In this document: positions 55,538 to 64,000 of the stretch, piece by piece
Layout of the letters: every line of letters starts with the position of its first letter
Numbering within the stretch: the first letter of the stretch is position 1
From: Candidatus Binatia bacterium
GTDB lineage: Bacteria; Desulfobacterota; Binatia; UBA12015
NCBI GenBank assembly: GCA_036563615.1
Contig: DATCMB010000022.1
Location: 62,001 to 126,000, forward strand
DNA length: 64,000 bases
Direction of reading: 5' to 3'
Notes under the pieces: model-generated
Told to the model about the DNA's origin: nothing
What the model saw: the letters and a program-made list of their open reading frames with translations, nothing else
Databases searched by the model: none
Program-made: the position numbers and the translations under genes

Positions 55538-55550
55538 CGCTTGTTGGAAC

Positions 55551-56981
55551 TTACTTCAGCGTCTTGGTCGTGAAGCCCTGCTCCGAGAACGTGAGCAGCG
55601 TCTTCTTTCCATTGATGAAGGTCTCGAGCGCGACCTCGCGACCCCACAGACGGTGCAGGTGCTGCAGGGTGCGCTCCGCGTACTCCAGCAGCAGGTCGCG
55701 GCCGTCGTGCTCGTGTACCATGTAGAGCGTGCGATTGCCGCCGAAGTCGGCGTCGGTGATCTTGATCACCGGAATCGTGCCGGTGCCGATGTTCTTGAGC
55801 AGGGTCTCCTTGACCTCGCGCCAGCTTTCCTTGTCCGACACCTTGGTGACGACGTAGTCCTCGTTGCGCTGCTCGTACTGGAAGAGGTCGAGCTCCTGCA
55901 TCAGCTTCTCGCTCAGGAAGCGGCGCAGGAAGGACACGTCGCGGTCGGCCTCGCGCGCGGCGAACATCGCGCGGCGTCCGCTCATCGTCGGACGGAAGCC
56001 GGCGCGCAGCTCCTCGTCGGTCGGCTCGTCGTGCAGGCGCTTGATCTCGTCCCACACCTTGAGGCCGATGTGGTACGGGTTCAGCCCGCCCGGGTGCGGG
56101 CGCACGACCTGGTTGTGGCGCACGAGGAACTCGAGGTGCAGGTCGGGCGGCAGCTCGAGCGCGTTCAGGATCTCGCGGTGCCAGTACGAGGCCCAGCCCT
56201 CGTTCATGATCTTGGTCTCGATCTGCGGCAGGAAGTAGCAGGCTTCCTCGTGCACGATCGTGAGCAGATCCTTCTCCCACTCCTCGAGGTAGGGGTTGTG
56301 GTCGCGGATGAAGAGGAGCAGGTCCTCCTCCGGCGACGCCGGCACGCGGCGCAGGTTGGGCGCCTGGTACTCGACCGGCCGGTGGATCTTGTAAAACGGG
56401 TCGGGACGCGGCTGCGCCGCCTGCAGCAGACGCTCGCGCTCCTCCTCGTCGCTGAGCTTGCGCACCGCGCGGTTGCGCCGCATCTGCAGCGATAGCGCGT
56501 GCGCGGCGTCGAGGATCTGCTCGACGCGGTCGAGGCCGATCGACGGGTCCTCGATGTACGAGCGCACGCGCTGCGCGTGCGCCTTGAAGGTGCCGATCGT
56601 GAACTCGGCGCGCGTCTGCTGGAAGTTGAAGTTGTTCTTGAAGAAGTCGTTGTGCCCGTAGACGTGCGCGATGGTCAGGATCTGCAGGCACAGCGTGTTG
56701 TCCCGCATCAGGTAGGCGAGGGCGGGGTTCGAGTTGATGACCATCTCGTACGGCAGCCCGGAGACGCCGTAGTCGTAGAGGGTCTTCAGCTTCTCGTAGG
56801 CCTTGCCGTAGGACCAGTGCGGGTAGTGCGACGGCATGCCCGAGTACGCCATGTACCCGAGCATCTCGTTGTGGTCGCAGATCTCGAACTCTTGCGGGTA
56901 GACGTCGAGACCGAACTCGTCCGCCTTCTCGCGGATGCGTTCGTCCCACATCTCGAGATCGGCGATCGAGTAGTCCGGCAT
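55551..56981 (-). CDS. SpoVR family protein
   Basis: 476 residues, full length for the SpoVR/YcgB family. Typical blocks are CDHNEMLGYMAYSGMPSHYP, a SYGKAYEKLKTLYDYGVSGL segment and YLMRDNTLCLQILTIAHVYGHNDFF. The family is conserved with PrkA and YeaH; in E. coli the trio acts in stress and nitrogen-starvation responses and in Bacillus SpoVR affects the spore cortex. Molecular activity is unknown. The presence of SpoVR does not indicate spore formation here. Confidence 0.93.
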   Translation of the reverse strand: MPDYSIADLEMWDERIREKADEFGLDVYPQEFEICDHNEMLGYMAYSGMPSHYPHWSYGKAYEKLKTLYDYGVSGLPYEMVINSNPALAYLMRDNTLCLQILTIAHVYGHNDFFKNNFNFQQTRAEFTIGTFKAHAQRVRSYIEDPSIGLDRVEQILDAAHALSLQMRRNRAVRKLSDEEERERLLQAAQPRPDPFYKIHRPVEYQAPNLRRVPASPEEDLLLFIRDHNPYLEEWEKDLLTIVHEEACYFLPQIETKIMNEGWASYWHREILNALELPPDLHLEFLVRHNQVVRPHPGGLNPYHIGLKVWDEIKRLHDEPTDEELRAGFRPTMSGRRAMFAAREADRDVSFLRRFLSEKLMQELDLFQYEQRNEDYVVTKVSDKESWREVKETLLKNIGTGTIPVIKITDADFGGNRTLYMVHEHDGRDLLLEYAERTLQHLHRLWGREVALETFINGKKTLLTFSEQGFTTKTLK

Positions 56982-56994
56982 GTGCGACCTCCGG

Positions 56995-58212
56995 TCAGGC
57001 GGACGAGGTTTCGCTGAGCTTCGCCCGATCCTTGGAGAGGAACGCGCGGAAGGAGGGCCAGATGTCCTCCTTGCGCTCGATCACCACGGTCTGGAAGTTG
57101 TCGGCGTCGAGGCGGCGGAAGAGGTTCAGCATCGAGCTCTCGTAGTAACGCGAGCCGAGCGGCTTGATCTCGCCGTAGCCGAACAGGTTCGCGACCTCGG
57201 CGAGCTGCTTCGCGGTGCGCAGCGCCGCCGGGTTGTCCGAGTCGAAGTTGTCGCCGTCGGAGCAGTGGAACACGTAGATGTTCCAGAGCGACGGGTGGTA
57301 GCGCTCCTCGATGATCTCGAGCGCCTTCTGGTAGCCCGACGAGATGAACGTCCCGCCCGACTCCGCCTTGTGGAAGAACTCCTCCTCGGTGACCTCGCGC
57401 GCCTCGGTGTGGTGCGCGATGAACACGATCTCGACCGAGCGGTACTTGGTGGAGATGAACTGGTAGAGCAGGAAGAAGTAGCTGCGCGCCAGGTACTTCT
57501 TCATCGTGTCCATCGAGCCCGACGTGTCCATGATGCAGATCACGACGGCGTTGGACTCGTTGCGCACGTCGCTCACGACGTGCCGGTACGTCAGGTCTTC
57601 GATGTGGAACGGCTTGCGCTTCTGCTCGATCTCGGCGGGATCGATCGGCGAGTCCTCGAGCCGGGCGTGGCGCTTCGTCGCGAGAAGACGCTTCACGCGC
57701 TCGCGCGCCGTGCGCCGCTTGTCGAGGCGCACCCGGATGCCGACCTGACGATAGCCCTTGCGCTTCGCCGTGCGCTCCGCGGGAATCTGCCGCAGCGCGC
57801 GGCGCTCGAGGTCGGGGAGCTCGAGGTCCTCGAACATGATGTCGATGAGCTCCTCGAGCGTGATGTCGGTCTCGTAGTAGTCCTGCCCGGGGCGATCGCC
57901 GGCCTTGTCGCCGCCGGGTCCTTCCTTCTGGCCCTTGCCGATGACCTGACCGGGCTGGGTCTCGCCCTCGCCCTGGCCGACGCCGGGCGCGTTGTCGCCG
58001 TAGACGAAGCGGTACTCGCGAACGCCGCGAATCGGAACCTTGATGATCTTGTCGCGGCTCTTCCCGATGATCGACTCTTCCGCGACGATGTCGGCGATGT
58101 TGTCGCGGATCGACTCGCGCACCTTCTCGCGGTGACGGAGCCGGTCGCCGGCGCTGCGGTCGCTGCGCTCGGCTTCCGAGTGTCGGAACGGTCGGAAGAT
58201 CGCGCCGGGCAA
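56995..58212 (-). CDS. YeaH/YhbH family protein (DUF444, von Willebrand A-like)
   Basis: 405 residues. A basic N-terminal region (FRRFRHS-like start, RDNIADIVAEESIIGKS) is followed by a linker with acidic/Gly-rich sequence and a C-terminal VWA-like fold with the metal-site motif MDTSGSMD. A late FHCSDGDNFDSDNP segment is characteristic. It is encoded 1 bp after prkA and 13 bp before spoVR. It is probably a partner or substrate of the PrkA kinase. Confidence 0.92.
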   Translation of the reverse strand: MPGAIFRPFRHSEAERSDRSAGDRLRHREKVRESIRDNIADIVAEESIIGKSRDKIIKVPIRGVREYRFVYGDNAPGVGQGEGETQPGQVIGKGQKEGPGGDKAGDRPGQDYYETDITLEELIDIMFEDLELPDLERRALRQIPAERTAKRKGYRQVGIRVRLDKRRTARERVKRLLATKRHARLEDSPIDPAEIEQKRKPFHIEDLTYRHVVSDVRNESNAVVICIMDTSGSMDTMKKYLARSYFFLLYQFISTKYRSVEIVFIAHHTEAREVTEEEFFHKAESGGTFISSGYQKALEIIEERYHPSLWNIYVFHCSDGDNFDSDNPAALRTAKQLAEVANLFGYGEIKPLGSRYYESSMLNLFRRLDADNFQTVVIERKEDIWPSFRAFLSKDRAKLSETSSA

Positions 58213-58213
58213 G

Positions 58214-60148
58214 TCAGTCCTTCCAGAGGTTGTTGGCCGCGTACTTGAGCACGACGTCGACGCAGCTCTCGCAGTAGCCGTTGTCGAGCAGGTTCGAGAC
58301 CATCGCGTTGTACTTCTGCGTCTGCTCTTCGTCGCGGGTGCGGGCCTTGGTGATGATGCGCGAGATGTCGCGCACCGACGTCATCAGCCGCTTCTCGATC
58401 GCCTCCTTGAGCGGCTCGTAGCTCTGGTAGGTGATCTTCTCGCCGCGTCGCGAGGCCGCCCAGAGGTACGCGATCACCTCCTGGCGGAAGCCTTCCGCGG
58501 CCGAGCCGATGATCGCGATCTGCTCCTCGATCGACTTGAGGAAGCCCTCGTCCGGCTGCAGCTCCTCCTTCGTGTTGCGGTCCTTGACGCGCGTCTTGTT
58601 CACGAAGGCTTCGGCGTGGTCGAGGTAGTTCTGGAACAGCGACTCCGCCTGCTCCTGGTACGAGTAGACGAAGGCCTTGGTGATCTCCTTCTCGAGGATC
58701 TCGAGGTACTCCTTGTGCAGGACGTCCTGCAGGAACTCGAGCAGGCGCTTGCGCTCGTCGTCCGCGAAGTCCGCTTCCTTCACCATCGTGATCAGCGCCT
58801 CGCGGACGTTGATCGGGTTGATGCAGTTGCCGTCGACGTTGTCCGACAGCGCGTTGTCGAGCGCCTTCATGATGAAGCGCGTCGAGATGCCGCTCATGCC
58901 CTCGCGCTTGGCTTCGTCGCGCAGCTCGCGGACGTCGATCTTCTTGGTCTTGCCCTTCTCGACGACCTCCTCGCCGTTGTAGAGCTTGAGCTTGGTCATC
59001 AGGTCGCACTTCGCGGTGGGCTCGAGACGCGACAGGATCGCGAACATCGACGCCATCTCGAGCGTGTGCGGCGCGACGTGGGCGCGGAAGTCCGAGTTGC
59101 GGATGATCTTCTGGTAGATCTTCACTTCCTCGGACAGCCGCAGGTTGTAGGGCACCTTCACCACGACGATGCGGTCGAGGATCGCCTCGTTGGTGTGGTC
59201 CGCCTTGAACTTCTGCCACTCGGCCTCGTTCGAGTGCGCGATGATGACGGTGTCGACGTAGACCATCCCGTGGCGGCCGGGCGCGGGGATGACCTTCTCC
59301 TGCGTCGCCGTGATCATCGCGTGCAGGTACTCGGTCTCGTTCTTGAACACCTCGATGAACTCGACCATGCCGCGGTTGCCGACGTTGAGCGCCCCGTTCA
59401 GGTCGAGCACCCGCGGATCGCCCTCGGAGTAGACGTCAAGCTTAGAAATGTCCTCGCTGCCGATCAGCACCGAGGTGTCCTGGTTGTTCGGATCGACCGG
59501 CGGCACCACGCCGATGCCGACGCGCTCGCGCTTCGAGAAGTACTTGAGCTCGACCGGGAACTCCTCGTAGCGGCCGCCGAACTCGTGCTCGAGGCGGAAG
59601 CGCGTCACCGGCGACACGTCGCCCTCGATGTGCACCCCGAGCATCTTCTCGAACTCCTTGCGGAGATGCTTCGGGATGAGCTGCAGCGGCTCCTCGTTCA
59701 TCGTCGAGCCGGCGATCGCGTAGAACGGCTCGGATTCCTCGAGGCCGCGCTGCAGCCGCTCGACCAGCGAGCTCTTCCCGGAGCCCACGGGGCCCATCAA
59801 GTAGAGGACCTGTCGACTCTCCTCGCCTTTGAGCGATGCGGAGTGGAAGTAGCGGACGATCTGGGAGATCGTCTTCTCGATTCCGAAGAACTCGTCGCGG
59901 AAGAAGTTGTAGACCTTGAGCGGCTCGTCTTTGTAGAGCCGTTTGGCGCCGGCGTCGTCGGTGTTCTGGATGTCCTCGCAGCCGGCTCGCATGATGATGT
60001 CGTAGATTCTGGCGTGGGCGAGCTTGGGAATGGTGGGATCTTCGCGGACCTTCTCGAGGTAATCCAAGAAGGTGCCTTTCCAGGTTTTGCTCTCGTGAGC
60101 GGCGCGATCTTCTTGGATGATCCTCGCGAACGTATCCTTGCTAGCCAT
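58214..60148 (-). CDS. prkA: PrkA-type serine protein kinase/AAA+ protein
   Basis: 644 residues from ATG 60148 (a further in-frame ATG at 60175 adds GQPRGAGP and is less likely). The N-terminal AAA+ domain has Walker A GPVGSGKSS near 105 and VDTVIIAHSNEAEW as a Walker B/sensor region. The C-terminal PrkA kinase-like domain carries FLKSIEEQIAI and a late CESC pair. In other bacteria PrkA responds to stress and starvation. It is the first gene of a four-gene operon with a recognisable promoter 120 bp upstream. Confidence 0.94.
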   Translation of the reverse strand: MASKDTFARIIQEDRAAHESKTWKGTFLDYLEKVREDPTIPKLAHARIYDIIMRAGCEDIQNTDDAGAKRLYKDEPLKVYNFFRDEFFGIEKTISQIVRYFHSASLKGEESRQVLYLMGPVGSGKSSLVERLQRGLEESEPFYAIAGSTMNEEPLQLIPKHLRKEFEKMLGVHIEGDVSPVTRFRLEHEFGGRYEEFPVELKYFSKRERVGIGVVPPVDPNNQDTSVLIGSEDISKLDVYSEGDPRVLDLNGALNVGNRGMVEFIEVFKNETEYLHAMITATQEKVIPAPGRHGMVYVDTVIIAHSNEAEWQKFKADHTNEAILDRIVVVKVPYNLRLSEEVKIYQKIIRNSDFRAHVAPHTLEMASMFAILSRLEPTAKCDLMTKLKLYNGEEVVEKGKTKKIDVRELRDEAKREGMSGISTRFIMKALDNALSDNVDGNCINPINVREALITMVKEADFADDERKRLLEFLQDVLHKEYLEILEKEITKAFVYSYQEQAESLFQNYLDHAEAFVNKTRVKDRNTKEELQPDEGFLKSIEEQIAIIGSAAEGFRQEVIAYLWAASRRGEKITYQSYEPLKEAIEKRLMTSVRDISRIITKARTRDEEQTQKYNAMVSNLLDNGYCESCVDVVLKYAANNLWKD

Positions 60149-60266
60149 AGGGCCGGCTCCTCTCGGCTGTCCCACGGCGACGGGGCCGGGGAAACCTGCC
60201 GTGCGCGTCGCACCGACGGTGGAGAGATCGGGTCGTCGAGGTCCCCTCGATGCTCACTTCAGAGAA

Positions 60267-60295
60267 ATTATACGTGCGTCCCGTTGGAGGAACAA
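60267..60295 (-). promoter_or_regulatory. Sigma70-type promoter of the prkA operon
   Basis: On the minus strand, TTGTTC (60290-60295) and a perfect TATAAT (60267-60272) are separated by exactly 17 bp. A perfect -10 box is rare by chance in sequence this GC-rich. Transcription would start near 60260, giving an untranslated leader of about 110 nt before prkA. Confidence 0.7.
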
Positions 60296-60341
60296 GGCGA
60301 GAAGCACTTGCGCGGCCCGCACGCTTGTTGTTCCACGCTTT

Positions 60342-60369
60342 CGCTCCGCAGACCCACGGCTGTGGAGCG
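60342..60369. repeat. Hairpin-forming inverted repeat between prkA and the SDR gene
   Basis: CGCTCC-G-CAG (60342-60351) pairs with CTG-T-GGAGCG (60360-60369), ten positions with one G-T pair, around an 8-nt loop. It lies about 60 bp upstream of the SDR gene and could be an operator or leader hairpin. Confidence 0.35.
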
Positions 60370-60429
60370 GTGTGAGAACACGCGCCCGCGCCTCGGCGCG
60401 CGCTGCGCGCTTCTTTCGGAGGACAACCG

Positions 60430-61197
60430 GTGAACATCAAGGATTGCGTGGCGCTCGTCACGGGCGGCGCTTCGGGACTCGGTGCGGCGACGGTCGAGAA
60501 CATCGTCGCGAACGGCGGTCGAGCGATGATCCTCGATCGCGAGAACTCGCAGGGCGCGGAGCTCGCGAAGCGTCTCGGTGATGCCGCGCGCTTCGTCGCG
60601 GCCGACGTGACGAGCGAAGAGCAGGTGCGCGCCGCGGTCGCGGCGACGGTGGATGCCTTCGGCAAGCTGAACGTCGCGGTGAACTGCGCGGGCGTCGGCG
60701 TCGCGGCGAAGACCGTCAGCAAGCGTGGTCCGTTCCCGCTCGAGCTGTTCGCGAAGTGCGTCGAAGTCAATCTCATCGGCACCTTCAACGTCATCCGACT
60801 CGCCGCCGAGCAGATGACGAAGAACGAGCCCAACGCCGACGGCGAGCGCGGCGTGATCGTCAACACCGCGTCGGTCGCCGCGTTCGAGGGACAGATCGGG
60901 CAGGCGGCGTACTCGGCGTCGAAGGGCGGCGTCGTCGGCATGACGCTGCCGATCGCGCGCGACCTCGCGTCGTACGGCATCCGCGTGATGACGATCGCGC
61001 CCGGCTTGTTCAACACGCCGATGCTCGCGCTCATGCCCGAAGAGGGACGGCGCAAGCTCGGCGCGCAGGTGCCGTTCCCGCCGCGTCTCGGCGAGCCGCC
61101 CGAGTTCGCCGCGATGGTGCGCGCGATCATCGAGATTCCCATGCTCAACGGTGAGACCATCCGCCTCGACGGCGGCATCCGGATGCAGCCGAGTTGA
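60430..61197 (+). CDS. Short-chain dehydrogenase, 3-hydroxyacyl-CoA dehydrogenase type II-like
   Basis: 255-residue SDR. The NAD-binding TGGASGLG spans 11-18, Asp36 favours NAD over NADP, NCAG lies near 85, and the catalytic triad is Ser148, Tyr161 and Lys165. The long insert after [10 protein letters not shown] ([11 protein letters not shown]) and the ending [12 protein letters not shown] match the HSD17B10/type II hydroxyacyl-CoA dehydrogenase group, which oxidises short- or branched-chain 3-hydroxyacyl-CoA. GTG start with GGAGGA 8 bp upstream. The stop overlaps the TTG of the next gene. Confidence 0.88.
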   Translation: MNIKDCVALVTGGASGLGAATVENIVANGGRAMILDRENSQGAELAKRLGDAARFVAADVTSEEQVRAAVAATVDAFGKLNVAVNCAGVGVAAKTVSKRGPFPLELFAKCVEVNLIGTFNVIRLAAEQMTKNEPNADGERGVIVNTASVAAFEGQIGQAAYSASKGGVVGMTLPIARDLASYGIRVMTIAPGLFNTPMLALMPEEGRRKLGAQVPFPPRLGEPPEFAAMVRAIIEIPMLNGETIRLDGGIRMQPS

Positions 61198-61472
61198 ACG
61201 CGCGGGCGTGGCGCTGGTTGCGGCTCGCGCTGTTGCTCGTGCTCGCGGCCTGCTCGCGCCCGTTGCCGGACGAATCGTCGCCGGGCGCGCTCGTCTACGT
61301 GCAGCAGTGCGGTCTGTGTCACCCACCACATCACCCGGGCCTGATGAAGGCCGAGATGTGGAAGGTCCAGGTTGCACGCATGGCGGAGATCCGCGCCCGG
61401 CGCGGTTTGCCGCCGTTGAGCCCGACCGAAGAGAAGCTGATCCTCGACTATCTCACCCGGCACTCGGGTTGA
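61194..61472 (+). CDS. Small monoheme c-type cytochrome lipoprotein
   Basis: 92 residues from a TTG overlapping the SDR stop (TTGA). The signal peptide ends in the lipobox LAAC with Cys20, and a single heme site CGLCH spans 39-43. Candidate axial methionines are in LMKAEM, 7-11 residues after the heme His, or later in KVQVARM. It is probably anchored to the periplasmic face of a membrane as an electron carrier. Coupling to a dehydrogenase gene is odd because the SDR is cytosolic and NAD-dependent. Confidence 0.82.
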   Translation: MNARAWRWLRLALLLVLAACSRPLPDESSPGALVYVQQCGLCHPPHHPGLMKAEMWKVQVARMAEIRARRGLPPLSPTEEKLILDYLTRHSG

Positions 61473-61489
61473 GAACGGAGCCGTAGTCC

Positions 61490-63004
61490 ATGGACATCAA
61501 ACGCGTCAGCGAGCCGGCGGAGCGCGTGCGCGCCGACCTGCTCGCGGTCCCGCTCGTCGCAGGTGCGCCGACGTCGCGCGAGATTTCTGCACTTGACGCC
61601 GCGACCGGCGGGCGCTTGCTGCGCGAAGTGCGCCGTCGCTCGGCGGACCCTGCGAAGCAGGGCACCGTGTCCGTCTACCAGACGCACGGCGAGATGCGGG
61701 CGGATCTGATCGCGGTGATCGGCGTCGGGCGCGCCGACGGCCAGACGCTGCCGCCCGACGCGTGGCGCCGCTTCGGCGGGCAGGCGGTCGAGGCCGCGCG
61801 CTCGGCGCGCGCCAAGACGCTCGCGATCTCGGTCGGCGCGGCGGGCGGCGCCGCCGTGGGCGCGGCCGCCGAGGGCGCGCTGCTCGCGGCCTACCAGATG
61901 AACGGGTTCAAGAGCTCGCGGACGCCGTTTCAGGTCGAGCGCTGCCTGCTCGCGGGCGTCGCGTCGAGCCGCGAGGCGCAGCGCGCGCTCGAGCGCGCGC
62001 AGGTCGTGGCCGAGGCGACCTGCTTCGCGCGCGACCTGATCAACGGTCCGGCCGAGACCATCACGCCGGACCACCTCGGGCGCGTCGCGAAGCGCCTCGG
62101 CCGCGAGCACGGCTTGAAGGTGCGCGTCCTCGAGCCCGCCGACATGCGCCGCCTCGGCATGGGCGCGATCCTCGCGGTCGGACGCGGCAGCCGGAACGAG
62201 CCGCGCGTGATCGAGCTGATCCATCGTCCCAACGGGGGACGCGTGCGCGCCGGCGCCGGTCCGGTCGCGCTCGTCGGCAAGGGGATCACCTTCGACTCGG
62301 GCGGCTTGTCGCTCAAGCCGCCGGGCAGCATGGAGATCCAGAAGCGCGACATGTCCGGCGGCGCCGCGGTGCTGGGCGCGATGCGCGCGATCGCGCAGCT
62401 CCGTCCGGCGATCGAGGTGCGCGGCTACATCGCGGCGGCGGAGAACATGCCGGACGGTCGCGCGTACCGTCCCGGCGACGTGCTGCGCACGTTCACCGGC
62501 AAGACGGTCGAGGTGCTCAACACCGACGCCGAAGGCCGGCTCGTGCTCGCCGACGCGCTCGGCTGGGCGGCGAGCGGCGGCTCGACGCGGCAGAGCAAGC
62601 CGCGCTGGATCGTCGACCTCGCGACCTTGACGGGCGCGGTGACGACCGCGCTCGGACGCAGCGTCGCGGGCATCATGGGCAGCGACGAGGCGCTCGTGCG
62701 CCGCCTCATCGAGGTCGGCAAGGAGACCGGCGAGCCGATGTGGGAGCTGCCGCTGGTCGAGGACTACATGTCGGCGCTCGAGAGCCCGATCGCCGACCTG
62801 AAGAACACCGGCGACGGCACGGCCGGGACGATCTTCGGCGGCCTGTTCCTGCGCGAGTTCGTCGGCGGGCTGCCGTGGGCCCACCTCGACATCGCGGCGG
62901 TCGCGTACACCGACAAGCCGCGCCCGTACGTGCCCCGCGGCGCGGTGGGGTGGGGCGTGCGCACGCTGGTCGCGCTGATCGAGAAGGAGGCGTCGCGAGC
63001 CTGA
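61490..63004 (+). CDS. pepA: Leucyl aminopeptidase (M17, PepA)
   Basis: Cytosolic metallo-aminopeptidase of 504 residues. An N-terminal macro-like domain (about 1-170) is followed by the catalytic domain with metal-binding GKGITFDSGGLSLKP, DMSGGAAV and NTDAEGRLVLADAL, all conserved. The late WAHLDIAAVAYT segment completes the core. It releases N-terminal residues from peptides in protein turnover. It lies 17 bp after the cytochrome gene and is probably co-transcribed. Confidence 0.94.
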   Translation: MDIKRVSEPAERVRADLLAVPLVAGAPTSREISALDAATGGRLLREVRRRSADPAKQGTVSVYQTHGEMRADLIAVIGVGRADGQTLPPDAWRRFGGQAVEAARSARAKTLAISVGAAGGAAVGAAAEGALLAAYQMNGFKSSRTPFQVERCLLAGVASSREAQRALERAQVVAEATCFARDLINGPAETITPDHLGRVAKRLGREHGLKVRVLEPADMRRLGMGAILAVGRGSRNEPRVIELIHRPNGGRVRAGAGPVALVGKGITFDSGGLSLKPPGSMEIQKRDMSGGAAVLGAMRAIAQLRPAIEVRGYIAAAENMPDGRAYRPGDVLRTFTGKTVEVLNTDAEGRLVLADALGWAASGGSTRQSKPRWIVDLATLTGAVTTALGRSVAGIMGSDEALVRRLIEVGKETGEPMWELPLVEDYMSALESPIADLKNTGDGTAGTIFGGLFLREFVGGLPWAHLDIAAVAYTDKPRPYVPRGAVGWGVRTLVALIEKEASRA

Positions 63005-63061
63005 GCGCGCGGGCCTGGCTCGCGCAGCGACCGAGCGCGCGCGAGCCAGGCGCCCCGTGCC

Positions 63062-64000
63062 TCAGGCCGCCTTCAGCGCCAGGATCTCGTCGGCGGACTT
63101 CGGGATCGCCGCCGACAGCACCTCGTGGCCGTCCGGCGTGACCAGCACGTCGTCCTCGATGCGGACGCCGATGCCGCGGTACTCCTCCGGCGCCTCGGTG
63201 AGCGAGCGCGCGAAGTAGAGCCCCGGCTCGATCGTCAAGACCATGCCGGGCTCGAGCTCGCGCGGCTTGCCATCGCGCCGGTACGAGCCGACGTCGTGCA
63301 CGTCCATGCCGAGCCAGTGGCTCGTGCGGTGCATGTAGAAGGGCTTGTAGAGCCCTTCCTTGACGATCTGCTCGTGCGTGCCCTGGAGCACGCCGAGCGA
63401 CAGCAGGCCGTCGACCAGGACGTCGACCGCGCGGGCGTGGACGTCCTCGAGCGTGACGCCGGGACGCACGGCCTCGATCGCCGCGAGCTGCGCCGCGAGC
63501 ACGAGGTCGAAGATGCGGCGCTGCGCCGGCGTGAAGTCGCGTCCGACCGGAAAGGTGCGCGTCACGTCGGCGCAGTAGCAACCGAGCTCGTCGCCCGCGT
63601 CGATCAGCAGCAGCTCGCCGTCGCGCAGCTCGGCGTCGTTCGACGTGTAGTGCAGCACGGTCGCGTTGTCGCCGCCGGCGATGATCGACGGATACGCCCA
63701 GCCGGCCGCGCCGTTCTTGCGGAACACGTACTCGACCAGCGCCTCGATCTCGTGCTCCCACATGCCGGGCCGCGCCTCGCGCATCGCCGCGGTGTGCGCT
63801 TCGCCCGCGATCGCGATCGCGCGCCGCATCCACGCGAGCTCGGCCTCGGTCTTGTAGAGGCGCATCTCGTGCACGAGCGGGCCCGCGTCGAGCAGCGACG
63901 TCGGCAGGTCGTTCGCCGTGCGCGGACGCTGCGCCCACGCGCTGCGCGCGATCTCGAGCATGCGCAGGTTGAACGGCTCGTCGAAGCCGAGGTGGTAGTA
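63062..64000 (-). CDS. pepP: Xaa-Pro aminopeptidase (M24B), partial at the right edge
   Basis: The C-terminal 312 codons are present; the frame is open through 64000 and begins in mid-protein (YYHLGFDEPFNLR), so the start lies outside. The pita-bread catalytic fold has the metal ligands Asp (LLIDAGDE), Asp (CADVTRTFP), His (HRTSHWLGMDVHD), Glu (LTIEPGLY) and Glu (RIEDDVLVT). It removes N-terminal residues before proline. It converges with pepA across 57 bp. Confidence 0.93.
   Translation of the reverse strand, partial: YYHLGFDEPFNLRMLEIARSAWAQRPRTANDLPTSLLDAGPLVHEMRLYKTEAELAWMRRAIAIAGEAHTAAMREARPGMWEHEIEALVEYVFRKNGAAGWAYPSIIAGGDNATVLHYTSNDAELRDGELLLIDAGDELGCYCADVTRTFPVGRDFTPAQRRIFDLVLAAQLAAIEAVRPGVTLEDVHARAVDVLVDGLLSLGVLQGTHEQIVKEGLYKPFYMHRTSHWLGMDVHDVGSYRRDGKPRELEPGMVLTIEPGLYFARSLTEAPEEYRGIGVRIEDDVLVTPDGHEVLSAAIPKSADEILALKAA

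Noticed and set aside
55551-56981. SpoVR as evidence of sporulation
   Set aside because: SpoVR-YeaH-PrkA clusters are widespread in non-sporulating diderms, and no other sporulation gene is present.

Overview
The window is one continuous stretch of very GC-rich bacterial chromosome. It is densely coded and almost entirely housekeeping. I see no rRNA, tRNA, CRISPR, insertion sequence or integrated phage. The gene set is that of a diderm (Gram-negative) respiring bacterium: YajC/SecD, an OmpA/Pal-type lipoprotein, DegP, PlsB, lipoprotein-type cytochromes, NtrBC, PhoBRU and a PrkA/YeaH/SpoVR cluster. The mix (type 4 UDG, TrxB-like ferredoxin-NADP reductase, TtuA/TtuB, b6-type cytochrome b with a multiheme c subunit, many GTG/TTG starts) suggests a lineage near the former Deltaproteobacteria (Myxococcota, Desulfobacterota, Binatota or Methylomirabilota). 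That placement is inference; no marker here fixes the taxon.

Layout. 1-4054 (mostly minus): partial BolA, ferredoxin-NADP reductase, an unknown protein, MoaA, polyprenyl synthase. 4106-7466 (plus): Mrp, UPF0104-type membrane protein and CoaBC, translationally coupled. 7497-8423 (minus): secreted zinc-dependent phospholipase C-like protein. 8465-15699 (plus): UDG, NfeD, slipin, queA, tgt, yajC, secD, joined by overlapping stop/start codons; secF does not follow. 15953-19559: excisionase-like DNA-binding protein, PmtA-type methyltransferase, an unknown protein, DegP, ErpA. 19556-22679: phosphoglycolate phosphatase with an apparent CTG start, then Lon. 22861-24843 (minus): ttuB-ttuA-trmI, a tRNA T-loop modification operon. 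25098-29922: zinc-ribbon protein, RluA, PlsB, small membrane protein.

30052-35395 holds the most distinctive unit, a quinol-oxidising cytochrome bc operon. It encodes Rieske protein, b6-type cytochrome b (with the cysteine that carries heme c_n in b6f complexes), a 26-residue one-helix protein, subunit IV, a 57-residue two-helix protein, and a 916-residue membrane-anchored cytochrome with a long coiled coil and eight CxxCH sites in place of cytochrome c1 or f. It ends at a strong intrinsic terminator. An AT-richer intergenic region with inverted repeats then precedes an OmpA-type lipoprotein, which is closed by two tandem hairpins.

36586-40768: Yip1-like protein, a methyltransferase and two GT4 glycosyltransferases, probably surface polysaccharide synthesis. 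40815-43978: a 65-residue protein, PhoU, PhoB and PhoR behind a PHO-box-like direct repeat. 44090-47930: lytic transglycosylase facing a three-gene TPR / Cys-rich secreted / Lgt-like operon. 48211-53594: exonuclease-DinG fusion and NtrC-NtrB. 53843-55084: MoeA. 55127-60148 (minus): PrkA-YeaH-SpoVR-FmdB stress operon behind a clear sigma70-type promoter. 60430-64000: SDR dehydrogenase coupled to a monoheme lipoprotein cytochrome, leucyl aminopeptidase, and a partial Xaa-Pro aminopeptidase.
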